Positions 8,017 to 14,439 of a stretch of 64,000 bases of DNA are shown here, piece by piece (the stretch's first letter is position 1; each line of letters starts with the position of its first letter). The notes beneath the pieces were generated by a model that searched no databases, was not told where the DNA came from, and was given only the letters and a program-made list of their open reading frames with translations. The stretch is from Nitrospirota bacterium. GTDB lineage: Bacteria > Nitrospirota > Nitrospiria > Nitrospirales > Nitrospiraceae. The stretch covers positions 167,832 through 231,831 of the forward strand of contig JBFLWP010000002.1 of the NCBI GenBank assembly GCA_040757595.1, read 5' to 3'. A program made the position numbers and the translations under genes.

Positions 8017-8551
8017 CCATCATGGTATTACGACCATCGGACGGATCAATTTCATCTGAAAATTCGCGTGGTTCAATGTCTAACACGGCGATATTGCGCA
8101 GGTTGAGAGGGAAATTCAGAAGGAATAACAAGAAGTTACATACGAGGTCCCCTGAGGGGCCCTCGTATGCATCAATAATTGTTGATTAACAGGTCCCCTC
8201 AGGGGCCCTCAGGGGACATAGCCATAAAATAGCCAAAGAAACTCACAACTTAGAAACGAGCACTTCAGGCGCCCGTGAAGCCGCCGCAGACTGAATGCAA
8301 GAAACTATCGAAAGATCAAGGCGTTAGACAACATGGTCGATCTTCTATTTCGTGGCCGTGTGGGCCGTGTGGCGAAAAGCCATGTGATTTCAAATGGTTC
8401 GAGAGAAGCCGCGCTCCGCGGTCATTCCATTCGTCCGAGACGCGCCTGGCCACAGCTGTAAGATTGCCGCGAGGGCAACTCGGAACAGTCTGCGTGTTTT
8501 GTTAAGACATAACCTATAAGATTTATTCGTAAGACACTCCCAAGTGGCAGG
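8017..8551. other. AT-richer intergenic region between the par locus and the HsdR-N-like gene
   Basis: About 530 bases without a convincing gene and visibly lower in GC than the surroundings. It contains the palindrome cluster listed separately, AT-rich stretches around 8170-8190 and 8500-8530, and no recognisable RNA. A replication origin, transfer origin or promoter region would fit its place beside the partition locus, but nothing proves it. Confidence 0.4.
8139..8218. repeat. Nested palindrome cluster
   Basis: CATACGAGG (8139-8147) pairs with CCTCGTATG (8161-8169), and the enclosed bases contain a second palindrome, CCCCTGAGGGG. A related block at 8191-8218 repeats AGGTCCCCT, AGGGGCCCT and CAGGGGA. 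The two blocks share the same words and are separated by an AT-rich spacer. Such structures occur at transposon ends, origins and protein-binding sites; no partner end was found in this window. Confidence 0.6.
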
Positions 8552-9622
8552 GTGATTGGGGACGGGGTGGGGGAGAGAGGGGTGGGAGAACTGGTGGAAC
8601 GAGAGTTCAGACTGGCAGGATGGAGGACTGACAGGAGCGATGCTGGGGACGACGTACGCCGCGATGAAGGTGAAATCTCCTGGGAAGACATGGAGTTAGC
8701 TATTCAACGGCTCAATCAGCTAGATCAGGAGGAAGCCAAGGCAAAGTCCGTGGTGGTCCGTGACTGGTTACGGAAATTACCATGGGGGTTGGAGGGAAAC
8801 TGGCTGTTTTGGCAGGCACTTGTATATGGCTTGGATGGCATTCGTCTGGTTGATTGGGAGCATCCGGAGCGGAATCGGTTTGCTGTAACCGGCCGGATCA
8901 GGGTAGGGACAGATTCCGGTCGAAGAGTGTCGCCGGGGACAGTGGGATGGGTCAACGGGCTTCCCCTGATCTTGGCGGTTGCGAGGACTGGGACTAGGAC
9001 GGATGGGATGTGGAAGCTCTGGCGACGGGTTCGTCAGGTAGAAGCACGGTGCCGGGAGTGGATGACGCTCATACAGATCGTCGTCTTGATCGACGGCAAG
9101 AGGGTATGGGTCTCGCCGGCGTGGGCATTGCCGAGGCGGTCCATGACTCGATCAGCGCCACAGGTGGCAAACGTGGCGCGCTGGACAGCCGCTGCCTTTC
9201 AGCCTGGGCAGTTTCTGGACTGGTTGCGGCATGGCCTCCGGTTTAAGCGAGCGGGGGGAATCGCCGGTCCGCTGAAAAAGACCTTGGTGTATCCCGACTT
9301 TAACGGCGCCCTGCCAGCCTGGATAACCGGTGACCGGACGGGAAAGCCGGCACGTTCCGCGAACGGGCCATGGACGCCCGAGGAGAAGCGCCGGCGCGAA
9401 CAGACGGTGGGGGCCTGGATGGAAAAGCGCTTCGAGACCGACATGCGTATCACCCCAAAGGTGATGGCGTACCAAGCCCGCTATTACCTGATGGGCCGGG
9501 AGCCGCGGATGATGCCCTGGCTGATCAAGCTCGCTCAGCGGGTGAAGGTCCGCCTATGGATGCGGCAACGACGGGCGGAACGCCGGGAGTGTCAGGTGCC
9601 TTCACCTCACTCGATTGCATAA
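8552..9622 (+). CDS. HsdR N-domain-like protein, catalytic residues missing
   Basis: The 356-residue frame follows the N-terminal domain of type I restriction HsdR: LVEREFRLAGW, then IRLVDWEHPERNRF-AV, VNGLPLILA, MWKLWRRVRQVE, IVVLIDGKRVWV, and QFLDWLRHGLRFKRAGG before KKT, paralleling 'LLDLIRNFIVFEDDGG..KK' in HsdR. The nuclease residues are absent: the RRPD segment reads RRVSPG, and the E-L-K after NGLPL reads AVA. The helicase motor is also missing; an unrelated basic tail (265-345) follows. The start is uncertain (GTG at 8552, or 8582). It could be a decaying gene or a repurposed DNA-binding domain. The homology is judged by eye but the motif order is consistent. Confidence 0.6.
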   Translation: MIGDGVGERGVGELVEREFRLAGWRTDRSDAGDDVRRDEGEISWEDMELAIQRLNQLDQEEAKAKSVVVRDWLRKLPWGLEGNWLFWQALVYGLDGIRLVDWEHPERNRFAVTGRIRVGTDSGRRVSPGTVGWVNGLPLILAVARTGTRTDGMWKLWRRVRQVEARCREWMTLIQIVVLIDGKRVWVSPAWALPRRSMTRSAPQVANVARWTAAAFQPGQFLDWLRHGLRFKRAGGIAGPLKKTLVYPDFNGALPAWITGDRTGKPARSANGPWTPEEKRRREQTVGAWMEKRFETDMRITPKVMAYQARYYLMGREPRMMPWLIKLAQRVKVRLWMRQRRAERRECQVPSPHSIA

Positions 9623-9639
9623 CCGGGTGAAGGGTCAAG

Positions 9640-10227
9640 CCAGGCCGTCATGGGCTTCGGTGACAAGGGCTGCGTTTTTCGGGCCAGATCGGACACCATT
9701 TCGGGGATTTCGGACACCCCAGACAGGCGGAGGAGCGTTGCCCTTGAAGCGGCGCGGGAGAGCGGGCTCCATAGCACCGGTCCTAACCAGGAGGTGCTAT
9801 GCCGAGGGAGCGCCTCTCCATGCGCAAGATTCGCGAAGTCCTGCGTCTCAAACACGAGTGCCGGCTGACGGGCCGGGACATTGCCCGCAGTTGCGGGCTC
9901 GCCAGCAGCACGGTCAGTGACTACTTGGCCAGGGCTGCTGAGGCCGAGCTGAGCTGGCCGCTGTTCCCACCCGCAGCGCCCCGGAACTCGAAGCCCGCCT
10001 GTTTCGCCGTCCGGGGACGCCGGGTCGGCCTCGGCCCCTGCCGGACTATGCCGCCATCGAGGAGGAGCTCCGGTGGCATCGGGGCGTCAATCTGACGCTG
10101 GACCTGCTCTGGTGGGAGTACAAGGCCCAGGATCCCGACGGGTACCAGTACACTCAGTTCGTCGCCTACGATCACCAGTGGCGGCGGCAACCTACTAAAA
10201 ACCGGACATTTCTATTTTGGTTTGACA
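9640..10227 (+). mobile_element. IS21-family remnant, internally deleted
   Basis: The left part carries repeated TTTCGG/GGACACC words (about 9692-9720) typical of IS21-type ends. The middle carries the N-terminal part of istA. The right part ends with CCGGACATTTCTATTTTGG and then TTTGACA (about 10202-10226), which looks like the opposite IS end. Most of istA and all of istB are missing, so the element cannot move by itself. The exact ends are approximate. Confidence 0.6.
9799..10192 (+). pseudogene. istA: istA transposase N-terminal fragment, frameshifted
   Basis: An ATG at 9799 behind AGGAGGTGCT begins MPRERLSMRKIREVLRLKH, the typical start of IS21 IstA with its helix-turn-helix (GRDIARSCGLASSTVSDYL). 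After about residue 55 the frame shifts: family-like sequence (PELEARLFRRPG, RPLPDYAAIEEEL, LLWWEYKAQDPDGYQYTQF) continues in another frame to about 10192. The DDE catalytic core is absent. The second frame runs open into the following caspase gene, which I consider accidental. Confidence 0.75.
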
Positions 10228-10244
10228 TACTCACAAGCGGTGCC

Positions 10245-10273
10245 TTGCTTTTTAGGAAGAGCCGAGGTAGCCT
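10245..10273 (+). promoter_or_regulatory. Candidate promoter of the first caspase-FGE gene
   Basis: TTGCTT (10245-10250), 17 bases, then TAGCCT (10268-10273). The same pair of hexamers with the same spacing precedes the second caspase gene (13923-13951), although the flanking sequence differs, which supports function. Confidence 0.45.
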
Positions 10274-10319
10274 GGTGCAGGCTTGGCCTGCACCTATGGT
10301 TTCACAAGGGAGGCGTGCC

Positions 10320-12050
10320 ATGTATCTTCCGCGCACGTGGGCCTTGGTCAGCTTGCTCCTTCTGGCTGGTCTGAGTCCGATGGCGAGCCAGGCCGGAGTG
10401 CCATCACTCCAGCAGCCCGACGCCTACGCGGTGGTCATCGGGATCAGTCAGTATCGCGAGGAGGTCATCCCGAAAGTGGCCTATGGCGTCAAGGATGCCG
10501 AAGCGGTGGCGAAGCTCCTGGAGACCCAAGCCGGGATCCCGAAATCCCATATCCGGGTCATGACCGACGCCAAAGCCACCAGCGCGGATCTGCGCACCAT
10601 CGGGGACTGGCTGCGGATGCGGGTCAAACCGGAGTCCACAGTCTATGTGTACTATGCCGGGCACGGGACGCCCGATCCGAAGACTGGGGACGCCTACCTC
10701 GTCCCCTGGGACGGACATCCGGATTATCCCGACGGCTTGTATCCGCTCAAGGCCCTGTATGAGTCCCTGAACAAGCTGCCGGCCAAGCAGGTGCTCGTCC
10801 TGCTGGATTCCTGCTTCTCCGGCAGCGCCGGCCGCTCCCTGCTGGCCAAGGGCGCCCGCCCGATGGTGCTCTCCCTGGAGAACCCCCTTCTGGCGGCGGG
10901 CAAGGTGGTGGTGCTCGCGGCATCCACCGGCACCCAGATCAGCTCGGACTATGACAAGGCCGGGCACGGTCTCTTCACCTATGCGTTGCTCACGGGGCTG
11001 CACGGGGAGGCCGACCAGGACAAGGACGGACTCGTCACGCTGAAGGAGCTCTACCCCTATGTCCGGAAGCAGGTGGCGGAGACCGCCGTGGAAGAGTTGA
11101 ACCGGGAGCAGACGCCGGTGCTGTTGCCGGGGGAGGAGGTGCTCGGCGCCCGGAGCGCCTTGCCGGTCACGGTGGCCCGCGCCAGGCCATACGAAGCCCT
11201 GCGCCAGCCGGGCCGGGAGCTGACGGGGAAGGATGGCGCCAAGATGCTGCTCATCCCCGCCGGGGAGTTCCTGATGGGGAGCACGGAGGGGGAAGCGGAC
11301 GAGCAGCCGGTCCATCGCGTGACGCTGGACGCCTTCTACCTGGACAAGTACGAGGTGACGAACCGGTTGTTTCAGAAGTTCGTGCGGGAGACCGGCTACG
11401 AGACGACGGCGGAGAAGGAGGGCAAGGCCTGGGCTTATGTGCACGACGACAAGTGGACGGAGGTGAGCGGGGCCAACTGGCGCAAGCCGGAGGGCGGCGA
11501 GACGGTGTTCGTCTCCAACCGGGACGAGCATCCCGTGGTCTCGGTGAGTTGGTACGATGCGGAGGCCTATTGCCGCTGGGCGGGGAAGCGGCTGCCGACC
11601 GAAGCGGAGTTCGAATATGCCAATCGGGGCGGGACGCAGACGACCTACTGGTGGGGCGACGGGAATCCCGGCTCGCGGCGCGTCGCGAATATCGCGGATA
11701 GGACCAACAAGCAGCGCTTTCCAGGCCGGCCGTGGCCGATCATGGACGGCTATGACGACGGCTATGGCCGCACGGCGCCGGTGGGCTCGTTCGACCCGAA
11801 TCCGTTCGGACTCCATGACACGACCGGGAATGTGTGGGAGTGGACGGCGGACTGGTACGGCAAGGACTACTACGAACGCAGCTCTCAACGCAATCCGACC
11901 GGGCCATCCAATGGCAAGTCTCGCGTGCTCCGCGGTGGGTCCTGGTACGATGAACCCGTGATCGTTCGTTCTGCGCTCCGGTTCTGGATTCAACCGGCGA
12001 ACCGGAATGACGTTATCGGCTTCCGGTGTGTCCAGGACGTTCCGAAATAA
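10320..12050 (+). CDS. Caspase-like peptidase fused to an FGE-sulfatase domain
   Basis: The start at 10320 follows GGGAGG and gives 576 residues with an export signal (1-25). Residues 34-270 form a peptidase C14 (caspase) domain with the catalytic dyad present: H115 in YYAGHG and C165 in LLDSCFSG. Residues 304-572 form a formylglycine-generating-enzyme/SUMF1 domain (LIPAGEFLMGS, LPTEAEFEYANRGG, GNVWEWTADWYG, VLRGGSW, GFRC). FGE-type C-type-lectin folds are a known class of DGR target proteins, and a truncated Avd gene lies just downstream. A secreted or periplasmic protease with a ligand-binding, possibly diversified, C-terminus is inferred. The caspase part is nearly identical to that at 13993, indicating a recent duplication. 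Confidence 0.88.
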   Translation: MYLPRTWALVSLLLLAGLSPMASQAGVPSLQQPDAYAVVIGISQYREEVIPKVAYGVKDAEAVAKLLETQAGIPKSHIRVMTDAKATSADLRTIGDWLRMRVKPESTVYVYYAGHGTPDPKTGDAYLVPWDGHPDYPDGLYPLKALYESLNKLPAKQVLVLLDSCFSGSAGRSLLAKGARPMVLSLENPLLAAGKVVVLAASTGTQISSDYDKAGHGLFTYALLTGLHGEADQDKDGLVTLKELYPYVRKQVAETAVEELNREQTPVLLPGEEVLGARSALPVTVARARPYEALRQPGRELTGKDGAKMLLIPAGEFLMGSTEGEADEQPVHRVTLDAFYLDKYEVTNRLFQKFVRETGYETTAEKEGKAWAYVHDDKWTEVSGANWRKPEGGETVFVSNRDEHPVVSVSWYDAEAYCRWAGKRLPTEAEFEYANRGGTQTTYWWGDGNPGSRRVANIADRTNKQRFPGRPWPIMDGYDDGYGRTAPVGSFDPNPFGLHDTTGNVWEWTADWYGKDYYERSSQRNPTGPSNGKSRVLRGGSWYDEPVIVRSALRFWIQPANRNDVIGFRCVQDVPK

Positions 12051-12077
12051 CCCTCTGGACTGTGGCCCTGTAGCCCT

Positions 12078-12230
12078 GTGAGTCTTGAATCCGAGTCCTC
12101 GGCCCCGCCGCCGGCGCTGCCGGCGGCGGTGACCGTGGCCTACGACCTCCTGCTCTGGTTCGTCAATCATGTCGGCACGTTTCCCCGCTCGCATCGGTTC
12201 GTGCTGGGCGGTTCTGCCGCCCCTTCGTAA
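12078..12230 (+). pseudogene. avd: Truncated Avd (DGR accessory protein)
   Basis: A GTG at 12078 opens 50 codons. Residues 20-43 read AYDLLLWFVNHV then GTFPRSHRFVLG, which matches the start of the Avd four-helix-bundle family that accompanies reverse transcriptases of diversity-generating retroelements. Right after VLG the sequence switches into a repeat also present at 15822, so about two thirds of the gene are missing. It lies 27 bases behind the caspase-FGE gene, the usual place of avd after a variable-protein gene. No reverse transcriptase or template repeat is visible in the window. Confidence 0.7.
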
Positions 12231-12500
12231 GGGGAGGCCAGGTGGGGTCGAACTCATGCCCTCCGCGAAACGAGGGCGCCGGACTTCCTGCCCCTGAAGC
12301 GCCGACTCCGAAGAGCGCACCACCCTGATCCCTTCGACAAGCTCAGGACGGGCCCGGACCGGCCCGCGCCCGAGCACTGGCCAGTTGCCGGCCCGGGACC
12401 GGGGCGCCCTGTCGCAATTTCTTCGTCGTCGTTCACGCCGGCGGAACGCGGGCGCATCCTGGGGGGAGCAGGGGGGTGTCGAGAAGACTCCCCCCTCACG
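12217..12500. repeat. Mosaic REP-like repeat block A
   Basis: About 147 bases from 12217 (CCGCCCCTTCGTAAGG onward) recur almost exactly at 15822-15968. The part from CCCTTCGACAAGCTCAGG to the AACGCGGGCGC segment (about 12330-12450) recurs at 17258-17406. The end (GGGCGCATCCTGGGG and following) recurs at 13833-13905. No coding potential is convincing. The blocks flank the caspase genes and probably mediated the rearrangements seen here. Confidence 0.7.
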
Positions 12501-12513
12501 AAGAAAAGCTTTC

Positions 12514-12542
12514 TTGACAGCGCTGACGCCGGACTGTAGTGT
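12514..12542 (+). promoter_or_regulatory. Promoter of the Phd-type antitoxin gene
   Basis: TTGACA (12514-12519), 17 bases, then TAGTGT (12537-12542), ending 39 bases before the antitoxin ATG. TA promoters are usually autorepressed; no clear operator palindrome is visible. Confidence 0.55.
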
Positions 12543-12581
12543 GATGAAGTGATTGGCTAGGGGAGACAGGAGACTTGCCAC

Positions 12582-12827
12582 ATGTCGAGAGCCTCAGCTA
12601 CTAAATCGCCAGGCCGATTCTCTACGATGGTCAATCGAGCGGCCCTCCGTAAGGAACGGGTGGTGATCACCCGCCGCGGAAAAAAGGTGGCGGCTGTCGT
12701 GCCGATCGAGGATGTGACCCTGCTGGAGAAGCTCGAGGATCTCATGGACCTGGAAGACGCGCGTCAAGCGCTCAAGGAACCAGGGTCCATTCCTTGGGAC
12801 AAGGTCAAGGCGGATTTGGGGCTCTGA
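12582..12827 (+). CDS. Phd/YefM-family antitoxin
   Basis: The 81-residue protein has the Phd/YefM layout: an N-terminal DNA-binding region, RVVITRRGKKVAAVVPIEDV (the conserved 'ITrrGkpvAvlvs' strand-turn segment), then a C-terminal helical part (LLEKLEDLMDLEDARQALKE) that would wrap the toxin. It is followed seven bases later by a RelE/ParE-type toxin gene, so the pair forms a type II toxin-antitoxin module. The antitoxin should neutralise the toxin and repress its own promoter. Confidence 0.88.
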   Translation: MSRASATKSPGRFSTMVNRAALRKERVVITRRGKKVAAVVPIEDVTLLEKLEDLMDLEDARQALKEPGSIPWDKVKADLGL

Positions 12828-12834
12828 TCCCCTG

Positions 12835-13092
12835 GTGCTGTATCGCGTCGAGTTCAAGCCTTCCGCTGCTCGTAGCCTCGGCAAGTTACCTGAACAGGTG
12901 CAGAAGCGGATTGCGGTCAAGGTCAATGCCTTGGCTAACAATCCACGCCCGCCTGGAGTCGAAAAGCTGTCGGGTGCGGAGAGCCTCTACCGCATCCGCG
13001 TCGGGGACTATCGGATCATTTATGAAATCCAGGACCAGGTCCTGCTCGTCCTTGTGGTCAAAGTGGGACACCGGGGAGAAATCTATCGTTAG
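12835..13092 (+). CDS. RelE/ParE-family toxin
   Basis: The 85-residue protein begins at a GTG (VLYRVEFKPSAARSLGKL), a typical RelE start, and contains RIRVGDYRIIYEI and VLLVLVVKVGHRGEIYR, the C-terminal signature with the conserved Arg, His and Tyr of ribosome-dependent mRNA interferases of the RelE superfamily. It is basic and complete. It lies directly behind the antitoxin gene and is probably translated by coupling, because no strong ribosome-binding site is present. Whether it cleaves mRNA (RelE) or targets gyrase (ParE) cannot be decided by eye, but the VGHR..IYR end favours RelE. Confidence 0.88.
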   Translation: MLYRVEFKPSAARSLGKLPEQVQKRIAVKVNALANNPRPPGVEKLSGAESLYRIRVGDYRIIYEIQDQVLLVLVVKVGHRGEIYR

Positions 13093-13143
13093 GTGCCCGG
13101 TCTGGACGAGTCGAATTGAGCGATATTGGAAAGGGGGAGCGTC

Positions 13144-13368
13144 ATGATGCGCATACGGTATGACCCTGAGGCGGATGTGTTGCTTCTGAAATTGCGTGAC
13201 GATCCTCCGACCGATGCGGTTGAGGAGCCGGGAGGGGTCATTGTCAGTTACGGCGAGGACCGCGAGCCGGTGAGTGTGGAATTTCTGAACGCCTCCGCTC
13301 GGCACCTGGTTCTCCCCAATGAGGTGAGCGTTACGATCCAGGCCGAAGGACACGCACGGGCCGTGTAA
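13144..13368 (+). CDS. DUF2283 family protein
   Basis: The ATG at 13144 follows AAGGGGGAG and gives 74 residues. The start MRIRYDPEADVLLLKL and the following D-E-PGGVIVSYGEDREPVSVEFLNAS match the small beta-rich DUF2283 family (typically 60-80 residues, 'YDpeaDaLYi.l'). Its function is unknown; members are often found beside DUF4258 or toxin-antitoxin genes, as here. It may be the third gene of the TA transcript, because only about 50 bases separate it from the toxin stop. Confidence 0.8.
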   Translation: MMRIRYDPEADVLLLKLRDDPPTDAVEEPGGVIVSYGEDREPVSVEFLNASARHLVLPNEVSVTIQAEGHARAV

Positions 13369-13619
13369 CGACCGGTTGAGGTGGCGGCCTGAGCTCAGCC
13401 GGATCGGGCGTTCGAGAGTTCCCTCGAAAAGCCGCCTAGGTAAGTAGGCACCCTGATCCCGGTTTTACTCCCGGTTCCACTCCCGATTTTGGTCCCTATC
13501 CACAGTCTGCCTCAATCGCCATCGGTCACAACGAACATTGCGAAACCCCTTGTTTTTACGGCTCCGGCGTAGTACCCCCTCGCCGTTGATCGCTCTCGGT
13601 CGTAGAGGCTTCGGGCTCG

Positions 13620-13664
13620 CTGCAAAACTGCGATGCGGCGGTTCGAACCCGCCCGGCGCCTCCA
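13620..13664 (+). other. tRNA-Cys(GCA) 3' half, probable integration scar
   Basis: From the anticodon loop CTGCAAA (anticodon GCA at 13622-13624), the sequence continues with the 3' anticodon arm ACTGC, variable loop, T arm GGCGG-TTCGAAC-CCGCC, acceptor strand CGGCGCC and T-CCA. The 5' half does not match a tRNA: the bases before the loop do not pair with ACTGC. The 3' half of a tRNA starting at the anticodon loop is the classic attachment site used by tyrosine integrases. Confidence 0.7.
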
Positions 13665-13832
13665 CCAAGTCCCGCAAGTGGCTCAAGGACTTCTGAAGAT
13701 TCCGGCTCGGACGGCTTGAGCGGGCTCACCGCGTGACTCCCGGTTCCAACCTCAATTTTTGCCGCAATTGCCCCCAAGCTGGCCTTGTTCACGGCGACCA
13801 GCTCAACGCCTTGGTTCGGTAGGTGCTCTCGC

Positions 13833-13905
13833 ATTCTCGCCGGCGGACACGCGGGCGCATCCTGGGGGGAGCCGGGGGGGGCGAAGACTCCCCCCCTCGC
13901 GAGTT
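13833..13905. repeat. Mosaic REP-like repeat fragment B
   Basis: Near copy of the end of block A: GCCGGCGG-ACGCGGGCGCAT, a G-rich stretch, then AAGACTCCCCCCCTC. It lies just upstream of the promoter of the second caspase locus. Confidence 0.6.
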
Positions 13906-13922
13906 TCGTCCAGGGCGACGCA

Positions 13923-13951
13923 TTGCTTTTGGGGAAAAACGGAGCTAGCCT
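13923..13951 (+). promoter_or_regulatory. Candidate promoter of the second caspase locus
   Basis: TTGCTT (13923-13928), 17 bases, TAGCCT (13946-13951), the same hexamers and spacing as at 10245-10273. Confidence 0.45.
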
Positions 13952-13992
13952 AAAATATTCCTATAGCACGTGTTTCACAAGGGAGGCGTGCC

Positions 13993-14439
13993 ATGTATCT
14001 TCCGCGCACGTGGGTCTTGGTCAGCTTGCTCCTTCTGGCTGGTCTGAGTCCGATGGCGAGCCAGGCCGGAGTGCCATCACTCCAGCAGCCCGACGCCTAC
14101 GCGGTGGTCATCGGGATCAGTCAGTATCGCGAGGAGGTCATCCCGAAAGTGGCCTATGGCGTCAAGGATGCCGAAGCGGTGGCGAAGCTCCTGGAGACCC
14201 AAGCCGGGATCCCGAAATCCCATATCCGGGTCATGACCGAGGCCAAGGCGACAGGCAACGATCTCCGGACCGTGGGGGAGTGGCTGCGGATGCGGGTCAA
14301 GCCGGAGTCCACAGTCTATGTGTACTATGCCGGGCACGGGACGCCCGATCCGAAGACTGGGGACGCCTACCTCGTGTCCTGGGACGGGCACCCGGACTAC
14401 CCTTCGGGGCTGTATCCCTTGAAAGCCCTGTATGAGTGA
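13993..14439 (+). CDS. Caspase-FGE protein, N-terminal part (split by a 4-base deletion)
   Basis: The 148 residues are nearly identical to the start of the protein at 10320: the same signal, caspase core and catalytic His (YYAGHG, H115). Where the intact copy reads GAGTCCCTGAAC, this copy reads GAGTGAAC. The loss of four bases creates a TGA at 14437 and shifts the frame. The catalytic Cys therefore lies in the next reading frame, which begins at a GTG overlapping this stop (GTGA). It is most likely a pseudogene half. Translational coupling that yields two chains, as in matured caspases, is possible but unproven. Confidence 0.7.
   Translation: MYLPRTWVLVSLLLLAGLSPMASQAGVPSLQQPDAYAVVIGISQYREEVIPKVAYGVKDAEAVAKLLETQAGIPKSHIRVMTEAKATGNDLRTVGEWLRMRVKPESTVYVYYAGHGTPDPKTGDAYLVSWDGHPDYPSGLYPLKALYE

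Larger units (their letters stand above)
13369..13992. other. Gene-poor recombination scar region
   Basis: About 620 bases between DUF2283 and the second caspase locus. It holds the tRNA-Cys 3' half, a copy of the repeat end (13833-13905) and the candidate caspase promoter. The rest, including several CCCGGTT/CCCGATT words at 13455-13490, shows no convincing gene. A minus-strand frame here is mostly antisense of the tRNA piece. Confidence 0.5.

Noticed and set aside
8275..8505. Small plus-strand frame in the gap before the HsdR-N-like gene
   Set aside because: No ribosome-binding site, ordinary composition for random sequence and no recognisable feature.
10404..12581. Long minus-strand open frame (725 codons) over the first caspase-FGE gene
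   Set aside because: It is antisense to a clearly conserved protein, rich in R, H, G and Q as expected for a GC-rich shadow frame, and has no recognisable domain.
13465..13834. Minus-strand frames across the tRNA-Cys half, considered as an integrase remnant
   Set aside because: No integrase motif is visible. The GGFEPPHRSFA-type part is antisense tRNA.
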